Source: Muscardinus avellanarius (Eukaryota > Chordata > Mammalia > Rodentia > Gliridae). Taken from it: a DNA stretch of 64,000 nt. This document shows, piece after piece, positions 9,325 through 20,477 of the stretch; the first letter of the stretch is position 1; the number at the start of each line of letters is the position of its first letter. Made by a program: the position numbers and the translations under genes. The stretch covers positions 123,482,223 through 123,546,222 of the forward strand of contig OY726557.1 of assembly GCA_963383645.1 (NCBI GenBank), written 5' to 3'. The notes under the pieces are model-generated. The model saw only the letters and a list, made by a program, of their open reading frames with translations. It made no database searches and was not told the origin of the DNA.

Positions 9325-11029
9325 TTCAACTTTGGCTAATTCTACCAGATAGGAAACCTTCCTTCCCCAGTTCACAGCCCACAGCTGTCCTAGTCATAGG
9401 ACAGAGACACTCAACTATGCTGGAAGGGAATTTTCAGTCCCTTGCATACATTTAATTATCTCTGGTTTCCACATGGGGTTTGTGCAGGGTCCTAGGATCT
9501 GCCTTGGGATCCCTCAGACCAGAAGGGCAGGGAGGTTCCAGCAGCATGCAGCTAGGGGAGAGCCTGAGCTTGGCGGTGCTCTCCTCCCTGCATCCAGGCA
9601 AGCTATAATCACCCAGTATTTACACTGTGTTCTGAACATGGTTCTGCCTGCCATGGGTATGCAGGGGTTAAAATGTTCATGTCTGGCCTGTGGCAAACAT
9701 CTGGAGTGAGCCATGGAGCTGGCTTTGTCAACAGGCTGCCTCACCTGGGTGCTGTTTGCTAGGTAAAAGCTGAGGATTTCTCCCTCCGGGGACCCGCCCT
9801 TCCCTCCTGTGCCTGGCCCGCTAGGCAGGCTTGTGCCCTGTCCTGGAGGGGCCTAACTGGGCCAACAGGGGTGTGGGAGTGCTGGTCCCCAGGGGCACCC
9901 CAAAGAGTTGGTGTCAGGGAATCTTTACAACAGCAACACTGGGCGTGCCCTGAGGCCAGCTCACTGCCAGGCACTGGACTGGGTGCCATGGGTAGTAGAC
10001 GTGGCTGCTGTCCCCAGAAGCTTACAGTACCTGAGGGGGTCAACACCGATCTCCAGAGCCCAGAGCAGGGGAGGCGGGAGGCCCAGCACGGCCCCTCTCA
10101 TGTCCACACAGCCAGCCCTGCTCATCCTCCTTTGCTGAGTGAGTTGCCAATCAACCGCACATCCTTATCAACACAGGAAGCCACTTGCAGCCAGCTGGAG
10201 CTGGACCAGATGACACCAATATGTGGTCTTGGTGGAGGAGAAGCTGTGGTTCAGAGGAGTGTGGTGCGTGCTGAGGGTCCCTGAGCGGGCTGCACCTGGG
10301 GATGCAGGGCTCCTGGAGGAGGGGGGACTGGGGGGGGTGCCAGGATGTTTCAGGCAGAGGACAAAGGCGACGGGACCAAGAGGCAGAGCCATGAAGGGCA
10401 GGCCTGGGCCCAGTGTGTCTCCAGCTGACAAAACCCTCTTCTCCCCTAGAAAACTCTACAAAGGTGTGTGTCCTCTAGACCTACACAAAAAGCCCGTGAC
10501 AACCATTTCACCCTGAGGGTCCTTAGACGTGTTTTGAAAAGTCCCAGAAAGCAAATCTTTGAGACTGTGTGTCCAGGTCTCTGTCATCACCCCTCACCCT
10601 GCCACCAGAGCCTGGCAGCTACAGTTAGTACATGAGCCTGTGGGGCTGCTGGGCTGAAACAAGCTTTTGTGGACACTGAAATTTGTTCAGGTAAATCTGA
10701 TATCATGACTTAATCATCTCCCTTTTTAAGTTCCAACCATGTCACCATCAGAAGGCCATCCTCAGCTCTTGGGTGGGCTCACATGGGCAGTGGGCTGGAT
10801 TTGGACTCCCTGTCTCCGAGGTGCCTGGCTGCTGCCGGTCCCTAAGCTTCTCTCCCCACCCTTGACAGGCGTGCTCACCTGTTCAGACAGGATGGGCCGT
10901 TTACATCCCTCATGCTCACAATGTGGGCATGCCGGGGTGTGGCGGGGTTGAAGGCAGAATGAGGTGCCGCTTTGCTTTCAAAGAACAGAATTTCAAGTTC
11001 TTCTACAGGTCTGCAAGCTGTGTCCTTCA
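9325..11029. other. Unique GC-rich noncoding block
   Basis: About 1.7 kb without recognisable repeats. Overlapping frames at 9871-10284 (137 codons, plus), 9759-10046 (minus) and 10223-10516 (plus) compete over the same bases. None has family motifs or flanking splice sites that I can defend. No promoter or CpG island is evident. Confidence 0.4.
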
Positions 11030-11128
11030 GACCTTCCAGCAAACAGTGGTCAGAGGTGGTTGAGAATGAGGACGTTGAAGCCCAGAGAGGGCCAGAGATT
11101 TGCTCAAGATTGCTCAGCTGGTTAACCA
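11030..11128 (-). repeat. MIR fragment
   Basis: Antisense MIR 3' part: 'gaatgaggacgttgaagccc', 'gagatttgctcaagattgct', 'cagctggttaa'. Confidence 0.6.
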
Positions 11129-11750
11129 TGCCCTGTAGTGATATATTCTCCCCTGCTTGGTCTCCAGGCCAAGCATCCTCCTGCTCCGTACTGCCAGGAA
11201 GTGCCCTGGCCTTTGCTACCATTGCTGTTCCTGCCTGCTTGCAGCTGTATCTCTGAGAAAGACACAGCCACCAAGCACCAGTGACCGGGTAGTAAAGGGA
11301 GAAGGAAAGCGTGATAAATTGCTGCTAATGCTGCTGGGTGACTGAGATAGAGGCCTGATTGTTTGGGCAGCATAAATCAACACCCTGAGCTGGATGGGAA
11401 ATAAAGCAATAATTTAAATCTATTTTCAGGGTCTTGTGGGCCGAGTGACCAGTCAGGCATTGATATCTGAGGATGGAATAATTGATGGGAGAAGGTGATG
11501 TATGGTTAAAATACACAGAGAGGATATCTCTGCACTTCCCCCAGGCTCCTGGCAGAGCCATAACTCCTGCCCCACCCCCAGTCATCCATTCCTGTCTTCC
11601 ACAGTCGCCCACCTGCAGGCAGCCTCTGCCCTCCTCCAATATCCCTGACTCCTGTCTATCACACTTCTTCCCAGGCCCAGTGTGGGCATAGAGCACTCAA
11701 AAGTGCATAAGACAAAACTAGCGTTCCCAGATCATGGGCTCCACCAAGGA
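11129..11750. other. Unassigned sequence; AT-rich part 11340-11520 possibly conserved
   Basis: The middle part contains several TAAT/ATTA-like motifs ('gcaataatttaaatc', 'gaataattgatgggag'). No repeat or exon was recognised. Confidence 0.3.
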
Positions 11751-11872
11751 GCAAGGTCTGTGGGAGCAAGGTCTGTGGCTGTCTGGTTTATCACTGCATC
11801 CTGGCAGACATCCTTCAAGGTGCCTGGTGCATGGTAGGTGCTCAATATATGTTTTCTTTAGCCAAATATCAG
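11750..11872 (+). repeat. L2 LINE 3' end fragment
   Basis: 'ggtttatcactgcatcctgg' then 'ggtgcctggtgcatggtagg' and 'tgctcaatatatgttttctt', the characteristic L2 3' terminal order. Confidence 0.75.
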
Positions 11873-11934
11873 CAGCAAAGTTCCAATGAAAAGTATCAAT
11901 CTCTGTGCAGACATTGGTGGTGACAGAGGTCCTG

Positions 11935-12120
11935 GGGATCAGGGAAAAGAAAGGATGCCCAGCTTTCCCTCGGAGGCCTCCTGAGGGCTAAGGAGAGTCG
12001 GAGAGAGGTGGAAGCTGGGCTGAGTATGGAGATAGGAGCAGAGTGGCCCAGGGAACAGGGAGGGACGGAGGGCTTTCCAGGTGGAAGCAACAGTGAACCA
12101 AAAGGCCTGGAGGAGCTAGC
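11935..12120. repeat. Possible ancient L2-like repeat
   Basis: 'gtggcccagggaacagggag' and 'gaaccaaaaggcctggagga' resemble the old mammalian repeat segment that reads like 'gagggaacagcatgtgcaaaggcctggag'. Weak match; orientation not assigned. Confidence 0.35.
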
Positions 12121-12139
12121 GCTGCAGTGCCAGTGGGAT

Positions 12140-12250
12140 GGTGTTCCTATTTTCCTTTAAAAAAGTAATTCATTTTTACTCAAGAAATAAAATTGCATGT
12201 GTTATCATGGACACGATGTCTTCAAAACATGATTCTGTTTTCAGTTCCTA
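12140..12250. repeat. Possible L1 3'-UTR fragment
   Basis: 'aaattgcatgtgttatcatg', then 'gatgtcttcaaaacatgatt', resembles the L1M 3'-UTR phrase about a map or message 'catgatgttttgatatatg'. Short and diverged. Confidence 0.35.
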
Positions 12251-12744
12251 TCTCCTTACACTCAATTCCCTCTTCTTCCCCTTCCTTGTTTCCTTTGGGT
12301 TGTGATAATCCACCTTGCGGGGGAGGGAACAATCGCCTGCACAGCCTGTCATAAAAAGGCAACTTTTGGCAGGGCCCGGCTGTGTCCCTCCATCAGAGCC
12401 CAGCCCATGATCTCTGGCAATCCCTTCTGACTTTTCTTGTTTTTTTTTATCTCCTGGGGAAAATGGTAAGGTGGGCAGCATTCAGTTAGATGACCTCTAG
12501 GTCCCTCAGATCCCTCCAGGGCTCTCCATGATGCTTTAGATAAGGTCTGGGCCAGCACCACCTGCTGGAGAGGAGATGCGCTTTCCTTCCCTAGCTGTGG
12601 GTCAGGCACTGGGTAGATTTTACTAAATACTTGGCAATGGGTTAGTGTGGGGCAAGTTTCCCTGTCATAGAAAAAGGAAAAGAAATGAAGTTTCCCAAGA
12701 TGAATGGCCTCTATGCTTTATGCAAAATATAATAACAATAGGGC
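12251..12744. other. Unassigned noncoding sequence
   Basis: Unique sequence of about 500 bp. Overlapping minus-strand frames at 12248-12609 have no recognised homology. Confidence 0.35.
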
Positions 12745-13475
12745 TGACATAAACACAGGCACCATGGTGTCTATTGTGGGTCAGTTAGTAGGCCAGGCAC
12801 CTCAGATTGTTCACTGCATTAATCCCAGCAATTGCCCTAGGGTCAGGATAAACTTGGTAAACCCTTCCTTTCTTCCTTCTTCCCTCCTCCCCTCCCCTCC
12901 CTCCCTCCCTCCCTTTTTCTTGCCTGGGGATTGAACTCAAGGGCATTCTACTTCTGAGACACAGTCCCAGCCTTATTTTATTACTTGAGGGGAGTACTAG
13001 AGGTTGAACCCAGAGGCATTTTACCTCTGAGCTATACCCCCAGTCTGATTTTATTTTATTTTTTATTTGGAGTCACCCACAGCCCGATTTATTTTTTATT
13101 TTTATTTTTAATTTGGAATCAGGGTCTCACCAAAGTTGCTGAGGCTAGCTGCAAACATGCAATCCTCCTGTCTCAGCCTCCCAAGTACTGGGATTACAGT
13201 TTCGTACCACCGTGCCTGGCTTTATTTTTTATTTTAAAACAGAATCTTGATAGGTTGCTGAGGGTCTCACTAAGTTTCTGAGGCTGGCTTTGAAACTATG
13301 ATCCTCTTGTCTTAGCCAACCAAGTACTGGTATTATAGGCATGCTCCACCATGCCTAGAAGGTAACCCTATTTCACAGGCAAAACTGGGGATGCAGAAAG
13401 ATGGATTGACTTGCCCAGCACCCTAGAGAATCTGAAACCCCAACCCTGGGTCCTTGAACTCTGTCGCTCTGCAGA
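12745..13475 (-). repeat. MIR split by a SINE block
   Basis: MIR left part 12745-12866 ('gtgggtcagttagtaggcca', 'cactgcattaatcccagcaa') and right part 13361-13475 ('ggtaaccctatttcacaggc', 'gacttgcccagcaccctaga', 'gaactctgtcgctctgcag'). The split falls at a duplicated target, 'ggtaaaccctt' (12856-12866) and 'ggtaaccctat' (13361-13371). Confidence 0.75.
12868..13360 (-). mobile_element. SINE-in-SINE block inside a MIR
   Basis: Outer B1-dID: ID half 12920-12980 ('tgcctggggattgaactcaa') and 7SL half 13222-13358. Inner B1-dID: 12986-13221 ('agtactagaggttgaaccca' to 'ccaccgtgcctggc'), with extra linker sequence. The outer tail is an expanded pyrimidine tract (12866-12917: TTCC then CCCT units). 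Confidence 0.85.
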
Positions 13476-14379
13476 CTGCAGGGAGATGGGTAGAGATGAA
13501 CTGGCCAGCAGGTGGTTCTTCTCTCCCACTAGCCTCAGTCTCTACACCAGCACAGGCCATTCATCCTCCAAAGATAGATGGGCTCTGCAGAATCTGTCAA
13601 GGCCTGTCAAGGGCCACATCCAAACAACGACGGAGGTCGTAAGCTTTTATGTTCATTATGTTTGTTTTGTTTGGTGTAATTAATGGATCTATTAAGCTCA
13701 ATCAAGCTCTGACCTCTTTTATAACCATTATAAATCAGCTCAAACAGCTCCAGGAGGGGGATGGTGCTTGGAAGACTGTGGTCATCCCATGGAATGGGGC
13801 CTTGGAAACTGGATATGGGGATGGGGTGCAGGGAGAATGCTGCCATGTGTCCCCAAGGAATTGGTTAGGGAAGGGATTGGAAGCTACTGAAAAAACACTG
13901 AGAAAGGAGGGGGAGAGAGCCATGAGGAAACTGAGTCAGAGAGCCTTGCTAGGTGACTTCTACTCTGATGGACCTAATTAGTCATGTTTACACTAGTCCT
14001 GGGCTGCAGAAGGAGAACTGGAGGGAGAAAACAATAGAATCTCCAAACCTTATCCTCTTGGCCCTAAAAATGGCTGCCTGAGAAATGAGCAGCTGGCACA
14101 GCCCCAGGGAAGGTAACAGGCCAGGTAGGAGAAGTGGAAAGGGCATGAGGTGCTGGAGGAGGGACGGAGGTGCAGAGCCAAGGCTAGAGGACAGGGGCTC
14201 CTCCGGCTCCACCTGGCTGGCTTGGAGAGCAGAGGGCTGGGGCGCGGTGGAGCAGCCCCTTCTCAGTGTCACAATGAGTGAATTCTGGGACACCAGCAAG
14301 GATGCTATTGGTTCATGGGCACTTTAATGGTAATACTAATAATGATAAAGAAACTAACAAAATACCATTCTCCGTCATT
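13476..14379. other. Unique noncoding block
   Basis: The AT-rich segment 13630-13740 ('gtaattaatggatctattaa') has a conserved-element look. The rest is GC-rich unique sequence. No gene recognised. Confidence 0.35.
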
Positions 14380-15340
14380 GAAATGCAGAAGCAGATAAAG
14401 AGCAGCTCCTGTGTAATTACCAAAAATTTCTATTTCCATAAGAAACCAGCACTTCATAAATTTCCAACCTGAGCCTTCTCTCTCCAGGGAAACTGGGTTT
14501 CTATGAATACAGAAATTTGGTAATTGCCCCTGAAACCGTGCTCTTCAGTGTTAATGAATAGCAGGGGGTGCTTTGGCATACAGCCCCAAATGGTGCCGGT
14601 TCCTCCCCTCCCCCACAGTATCAATAAAAACCCACCTCTGATGTCCACAGACCTTAGACCCATTTGCAGCCTCCAGGTCTGGGCTTCAAGAAGAGCAGTT
14701 TCTTCTCCAGGGAAAAAGGGAGAGGAGAGGGCGCGCCAGTCAGGAGCCCATTTCTGCATTTTCCCGATTGCGTTTGCATTTTTTTTAACCAGAGGCATCC
14801 TTTTTTTTTTTTTTTTTATTTCAGTGCAATGTGCTTTAAAAAATAAAATAAATGCACTATTAGATTTAAAAATGTACAGCATTATATAGCTCATAATGCC
14901 ATGGTAGATTTTAAACCTCTAAAAGCATATGCATTAAAGCAATTTTCTAAACTAATATAGCAAGAGGTCCACAAAAGCGCTGCAACATTTGATAATAGTT
15001 GCAATCCTCGGCCCAGGATAATGATGTTAACAAATGTAATGGGAGTCAGGAGTGGAGATTCAAAATGCTGCTTTTGTTTAATTTTTTTTGTAATGCAAAT
15101 TCCGTTTGGGAATAAAGGAAGGGGGGGGATGGGGGACCCTCTTGTTTGAAATGAATCTTAATCCTAGCTGCTGATAGGCCCGTTGTGAGCAGAAGTGGCT
15201 TGATGATGGAATTAAACAATCCAGGGATGCGATTATTAAGGTGATAGGAACAAAATTGAAAGAAAATAATTTATAATGAAGGAGCCACAGAATTGAATCT
15301 TCTTTCTTGAGCCTGGAATTGCAGATGTTTGAGTCAAGTG
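14380..15340. promoter_or_regulatory. Candidate conserved noncoding element / enhancer
   Basis: About 960 bp of repeat-free, AT-rich sequence set between GC-richer flanks. It is dense in homeodomain-type TAAT/ATTA cores ('ggtaattgcccc', 'cattaaagcaattttc', 'gaattaaacaatcc', 'gcgattattaagg'). It carries an exact POU octamer ATGCAAAT at 15093-15100, and TAATCC (bicoid/OTX-type) near 15161. Such clusters are typical of deeply conserved developmental enhancers. Conservation itself cannot be seen from one sequence, so this is inference. T18 (14801-14818) and G9 (15121-15129) runs interrupt it. Confidence 0.45.
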
Positions 15341-15805
15341 GGCTCCATAGGCCATGGGTGTTGTTCCTGGAATTATCTGTGCCAGGGATTGGCAGGCAGG
15401 CAGGGTTCAGACTCTGAAGTCTGGCTCTAGGGGCAGTTTGTATATAAAGAAGGGTGCAGTGAGGAAGGGTGTGACCCTGAAACCTCGCCTCAGCAGGTTG
15501 CTCTAGGGGACCCTGACTTATTTCATCAAGCCCCAAAAAAGGTTGTGCTCAGGGACTTTGGCAAGTTACTCTGGCCTCACTTTTCTCTTCTATAAAATAT
15601 GAGTCACGAGCTGTGAGTGGTGGGGCTTAAAGAATGGAGGGTGTGGCCCAACCCCGGGCCTCCTCTTGGCCCGTGGCTGAGCTCAGCCTGCCCCATGAAG
15701 CAGAAATCAGAGGAAAGCACCTGTCCTGGAACCTCATCCTGAAGGCTCCTCAGTTTTTATTCAGGAGGACGTTTGATTTCTTCTCCTCCTCTTCCTCCTT
15801 CTTCA
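15341..15805. other. Unassigned noncoding sequence
   Basis: Unique sequence ending in a pyrimidine tract (about 15778-15803) that forms the tail side of the following antisense SINE. Confidence 0.35.
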
Positions 15806-15998
15806 TACTGGGGATTGAACCCAGGGCATCCTACCACTGAGCTACACCTCCAGCCACATTTATTTTTAAATTTTGAAACAAAGTTTCTCCAAGTTGCTAA
15901 AGGTTTCTGCTAAATTACCAAGGCTAGCCTCTAATCTGTGATTCTCCTATTTTAGCCTCCTAAGTGCTAAATTACAGACACTGTCATCATGCCCAACT
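15806..15998 (-). mobile_element. B1-dID SINE, old copy
   Basis: 'atactggggattgaacccag', 'ctgagctacacctccagcca', T-rich linker, then a diverged 7SL half ending 'catcatgcccaact'. The 7SL half is decayed, for example 'gtgctaaattacag' for 'gtgctgggattacag'. Confidence 0.88.
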
Positions 15999-17044
15999 GT
16001 ATTCTTCAGCAAAGATAGGAGCAGCAAAGCTTGGTCCACTGCTCATGGTTCTCCAAGAATCTGCTTATGCTGGGGGAGGGGATGGGCATAAAGGAGAACA
16101 GCCCTAGCTGGGAATACTGCAGTTACCAGTGTCGGCTGTAGTGATTGACAGGTGCCCTGTGGCCTGGGGTTCAGCCTACCCTTTCTTTTTGAGGATGCAC
16201 CATTTCTGTGTCCATGGTTTTGCCCATGGGGTCTTCTAGTGCTTGGCCCAGCCCAGTCACGTTTACCAAGTTCTCACCATGAGTGGGCATCTTTGCCTAG
16301 AGGAAGGCTTGGGGGGTAAAATTATTCTGAAGAAGAGGGTCTTTAAGATAATATGATTTCAAGAGGGGTAGAGAAGTAGAGAATATGAGTTACAGTTTCT
16401 TCCTTCCCCAATTTACAGCTTTAATTAATCTGAAATTACAACAGAGAGTTTTATGATTAGCAGGGGCATCTCTGTGAGCAGGAAAGGAGCCTTTAACAAT
16501 GATCCTGAGATGGATCCAGACGAAATATTCACCTTGTAAGCAAAGTGGTGTTAGAGGAAGCAACATAAATAAAAGCCCAGGCCAGGCAGACAGGGATCCA
16601 TCCAGCACAGAGGGACCACCATCCTCCAGCCAGGGGCGGCGCTGCACCAAGCAGAAGCTGGTCTGCCGGATTATTCTTTGTATCTTACCAAGGAGGCCCT
16701 TCCTGGGCAGGAACCCTGAGCCAGCCCTGCGCCTTCTGTCTGAGTCTTTCCCTTCTGGTCAGATCCTTCAGAGGCCATTGGTTCCCTCAAGGACCTGGAC
16801 CTGGATGTGCTTCCTGAGGTCTCATCTTTCTCTTGACACTAAGGGATCAATAGGTTTCCCTGCTGCCCTGAGGAAACTGCTCTTTTGCCTTGTCTCTAAT
16901 GAAGCCTGGCCCCAGAGCGAGGGACCCCAGGAGAGTAGGGACTGGAGATTGGGATGAGGTCGGAATATGGCTACACAATCACCTGCTTCTCCTTGAAATT
17001 TATTAAAATATATAGCCACAATGCATACTCATTTTGGTTACTGG
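15999..17044. other. Unique noncoding block
   Basis: About 1 kb without repeat signatures. The segment 16380-16560 is AT-richer ('gctttaattaatctgaaatt'). A 152-codon frame at 16499-16957 (plus) is opposed by minus-strand frames and has no recognised motif. Confidence 0.35.
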
Positions 17045-17230
17045 TATAAACTGTTTGTGTCCCCATCTCTCATCCATACCCCAAATTCCTGTGTTGAGGT
17101 CCTAAGGTCCCAGGTAACACTGTTCAGAGATGGGGACTGTGAGGAAATGACTGAGGTTAAGTGGGGTCATAAGGCTGCGGCACTGATCTGATAGGATGAA
17201 TGTCGTTATAGGCGACAAGAAAGCTCCTTA
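17045..17230. mobile_element. Possible old LTR fragment (ERVL-MaLR-like)
   Basis: 'gtttgtgtccccatctctca', 'caaattcctgtgttgaggtc', 'gagatggggactgtgaggaa', 'ctgataggatgaatgtcgtt' and 'aagctcctt' follow the order of a common mammalian repeat ('tgtgtccccccaaattcatatgttgaaatcctaa...' to '...gggattagtgcccttata'). The family assignment is uncertain. Confidence 0.45.
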
Positions 17231-17234
17231 AAGT

Positions 17235-17330
17235 GGCCATTATCAGTCTCCCCATTTTGCAGGTGAGGACACTAGAACTATGAAAATCTCCATTTCTTGC
17301 CTAAGTCAAAGAGGCAGTGAGAGCCCTGGG
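17235..17330 (-). repeat. MIR fragment
   Basis: 'gtctccccattttgcaggtg', 'aggacactagaactatgaaa', 'cttgcctaagtcaaagaggc': antisense MIR 3' part. Confidence 0.6.
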
Positions 17331-19047
17331 CTTCCTTGGGCTGCGGAGGTGGGGGAGCGGGTCTGTCCCCATCAAACCTGGAGGCAAACCTGGAGGTGGG
17401 CCAGCCGGCTACCTTGGGGAGCCATCAAGACTGTCCTGTGCAGGGAGAGGATGGACTGAGAGCCCAAAGAGCCCCCAGGAACATTCACCTGTCCTTTCTT
17501 CCTCTTCTTTGGGTGCCAGGAAGCTCATTCCATTTGTTACCCCCATTTTTCTGGCTTCCAACTGGTGGTATTTATTTAATCACCTCAGCAAGGAATGACT
17601 GTTCCTTAACAGTGTGCTCCATTATAAGTGGCTTGCTGGCTACCACCCATCTTCCGGGGCAGGGGCATTTGTGCCAGGGACTTGAAGCAGGGCTCCCTCT
17701 ATGCACAGGCTCCTCATTGCCACCAGAAGCTCAGTGAAGCCAAGAAGGGCAGCACAACCAGAGGGGAGCAGCGCCTGTTTGCACTGGGCAAGCCGGGTCC
17801 CTTTGCAATGCTTCATTTCCCCAGGGGGGCTGGTCACAGAGGCACGCGGCTTCGGTGCTGCGGCACTGGCATACGCAGGTGTGTGTACAGGCGTTTGGTC
17901 TGCCCCCTCCATTTTGCAGAGGAGTCAACAGAGGACCAAGTCCAGGGCTATTCATCTGTGGTCCATGACTGCCCCATTTACATATGGTTTGACTATCTGG
18001 GTCAGTAGTTCTGTGAAGACTGTAAGAATATTTAAAACAAAGTCCCTTGCTGGTTCTGGGAAATGGATAAATTAAGGGAAAAGTGAATTAAGGGTCTTGT
18101 CCAAGGTACCAGCGGCTAAAGTGGCACTAGACCCTAGATCTCCTTCTGGCCCTTATGTTACACACACTAGTACGGTCTGCCTTGGACATGTGGCTTTTGC
18201 ATAGATACACCTACCTCCAAGACTTATACTCTCCTGTCTTGCAGAACATCAAGAAAAATCAGTGTGGCCCAGAACACACGTGATAAAGAGATTCACAGTA
18301 CAGAGAGCCTTCCCGCTTACACCTCTTCCTTCTCAGCCCTTAATCCTGCTGGATTATCTAAACTAAACACTGCATCTGATTGCTCTCCTCCCTGGGAATA
18401 GGGAGGGCAGCCCAAAGACACAGGGAAGGTATAAATGATCTAACTGTGCTCTCTGTCTGCCCATAAGCTTCTGTATAAAAATAGGAGAGGTTGATTGAAA
18501 ATAATTGAACTGACCAACCAACAAAATAAAAACCTGGAGGCCTGTGGTGTCCCCAAATCAAGCTCATGAGGCTGAGACTCCCTTGATTTTCCAGTTGTTT
18601 CATAGAGAGCATGACTTAGACAAGCATATATCCCCACATCTCTGTTCCTACCCAAGTGCAATAACATGTTGGGAGTGAGTCCTACTTAGATACACAACTG
18701 TTCCCACCGCATCTGCGCAAACCCCTTCACTCAGTCGGGTACAGATCCTATGCCCATTTTTCAAAGGAGAAAAGTGAGGCTCAGAGAGGTCAAGCATTTC
18801 TTATGCTCGCCCGTTCACCAGCACTTAACACTCAGGAATGAAGAGCTCCAGACGTCGGCACTCAAGAGGAGAGTGTCCTGAGGAGCTGAGCGGTGGCCGG
18901 AGGACAGAGAAGACACTCACCTGCCCGAGGTTATTTACAGTTCTGCTCAGAAGCAACAAGAGAACAAGATACATGGGCAAGGTGGTGTGGACTCTTGTCA
19001 GTCTGTCTTCCTGATTCTCAGTGTTTCAGGGTTTTGTTTGGTTTTTG
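17331..19047. other. Unique block with a MIR remnant at 18690-18830
   Basis: About 1.7 kb. 'ctatgcccatttttcaaagg' followed by 'gaggctcagagaggtcaagc' (18745-18795) is an antisense MIR remnant. Otherwise several short overlapping frames without motifs. No gene recognised. Confidence 0.4.
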
Positions 19048-19331
19048 CTTTGGGCACTGGGGATTGAACCCAAGGTGTTTTACCTTTAAGCTATACCCCC
19101 AGCCCTTTTTTTAAAAATTTTTTTTATTGGTGCATTATAGTCATACAACTTATTGGGGTAAAAAACTTGTGTGTACAAACATGTACTCATCGCTGATTTA
19201 ACCCCTACCCAAATCCCACCCCAGCCCTTTTTTAAAAAATCCTTTTTTATTTTGAAAGGGTCTCGCTAAATTGCTGAGGCTGGCTTCAAGCATGCTATCC
19301 TCCTGTCTCAGCCTCATCACCACACCGGGCT
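19048..19331 (-). mobile_element. B1-dID SINE split by an L1 tail
   Basis: ID half at 19048-19110 ('gcactggggattgaacccaa', 'gctatacccccagccc'); linker and 7SL half at 19218-19331 ('tattttgaaagggtctcgct' to 'caccacaccgggc'). The junction bases 'ccccagccctttttt' are present on both sides of the insert. Confidence 0.88.
19118..19217 (-). mobile_element. 5'-truncated L1 3' end inserted in a SINE
   Basis: About 100 bp starting with antisense poly(A) and 'ttttattggtgcattatagt', ending 'tgatttaacccctacccaaa'. The phrase 'ttattggtgcattatagt' is what I associate with squirrel-lineage L1 3' ends. It is flanked by a target-site duplication of about 18 bp ('ccccagccctttttt..aaaaa', 19097-19117 and 19219-19239). 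Confidence 0.75.
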
Positions 19332-19538
19332 CCAGAGCCTCTTTCCCCACTCATAACAGGAGATGATTCCAGGTCACTCCCAGGATGGCTTTGTGTCTCT
19401 GAGAAGTCTCCTGTCCCTCACAGAGAACTCTACCACTCAGGACATATGCTAATCATGGTTGATGGTAGAGGTAAAAGAGGATTTTTAGCAGGAAACAAAA
19501 TCTCCTTTGTTTTGCTGGGGGCAGAAAGTATCTCTTTT

Positions 19539-19769
19539 CTTTTTCTTTCTTTTTTTTTTTTTTTTTTTTGTGGGTCTGGGGATGGAACCCAGGGGCATTT
19601 GACCTCCGAGCTACACCCCTGCCCTATTTTTTATTCTTTATTTTGAAACAGGGTCTCACTGAGTTGCAGAGGGCCTCACTAAGTAGCTGAGGCTGTCCGC
19701 GAACTGCAATACTCTGGTCTCAGCCTCCCAAAATATTGGGATTACAAGCGTGAGACACCATGCCCGGCT
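19539..19769 (-). mobile_element. B1-dID SINE, type G (first of two at one site)
   Basis: Long T tract, 'gtgggtctggggatggaacc', 'catttgacctccgagctaca', 'cctattttttattctttatt', 7SL half to 'caccatgcccggct'. It is flanked by 'agtatctctttt' (19527-19538) and 'agtatctctctttt' (19770-19783). Confidence 0.93.
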
Positions 19770-19783
19770 AGTATCTCTCTTTT

Positions 19784-19988
19784 TTTTTTTTCTTTCTTTT
19801 TTTTTTTTTTTTTTGGTGGTACTGGGGTTCCTGGAAACCCTTCTACCTCCGGGCTACACTCCCAGACCTATTTTTATACTTTTTTTATTTGAAAACAGGG
19901 TCTCTCTCTCTGGCTTCGAACCTGCGCGATCCTCCTGTCTCTGCCTCTCAAGCGCGGGGATTACAAACGTGCGCCACCACACCCGGCT
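19784..19988 (-). mobile_element. B1-dID SINE, type F (second at the same site)
   Basis: T tract, then 'ggtactggggttcctggaaa', 'cccttctacctccgggctac', 'actcccagacctatttttat' and the shortened 7SL half 'ctctggcttcgaacctgcgc' to 'caccacacccggct'. A third copy of the target, 'agtatctcattttt', follows at 19989. Confidence 0.92.
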
Positions 19989-19989
19989 A

Positions 19990-20477
19990 GTATCTCATTT
20001 TTAACAAAAGAAAAATATAATATTATCTTAAAAGAAAAGTAATATTCATACTTTGAGTGGACTGCCTTGGAGTTAGAACTGTCCGAGGTAAATTTAGACA
20101 CATCACTGGACTTAGCAGTCTCCTGACACTACCCTGTCTTCCATAGCCACCCAGTGTTCTCTGAGAACGAAGACTCATTTTAGTAACAGCCTAAGCAAAA
20201 CACAATTAGAAAGGTGTATCTGCTGGGGAGGAAATTGTGGATTGCAAGTAAGAGGCAAGTGCTCACTATTTTTAGATTCTGCACAGCAGCGGGTTATCTG
20301 CCTCCCCGCCCCTCCTCAGCCCCCAGACTTCCCTGGCTGGGGCGTGGGTCCCCGAGGCAGCCCCGCACACACATCCGGGCGCACAGGCACCTGACAGGCC
20401 TCCACTTGGCTCCCTGTCTTTCCCGCCCACCCAGGGCACTCCAGGGAAAAGGAAACCCTCCTCCAGGGTTCCTCTGA
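19990..20477. other. Unassigned noncoding sequence
   Basis: Unique sequence; the part 20270-20460 is GC-rich with several CpGs but too short and isolated to call a CpG island. No gene recognised. Confidence 0.3.

Noticed and set aside
20270..20470. CpG-island promoter
   Set aside because: GC-rich with a few CpGs, but short and without exon, TSS motif or sustained CpG density.
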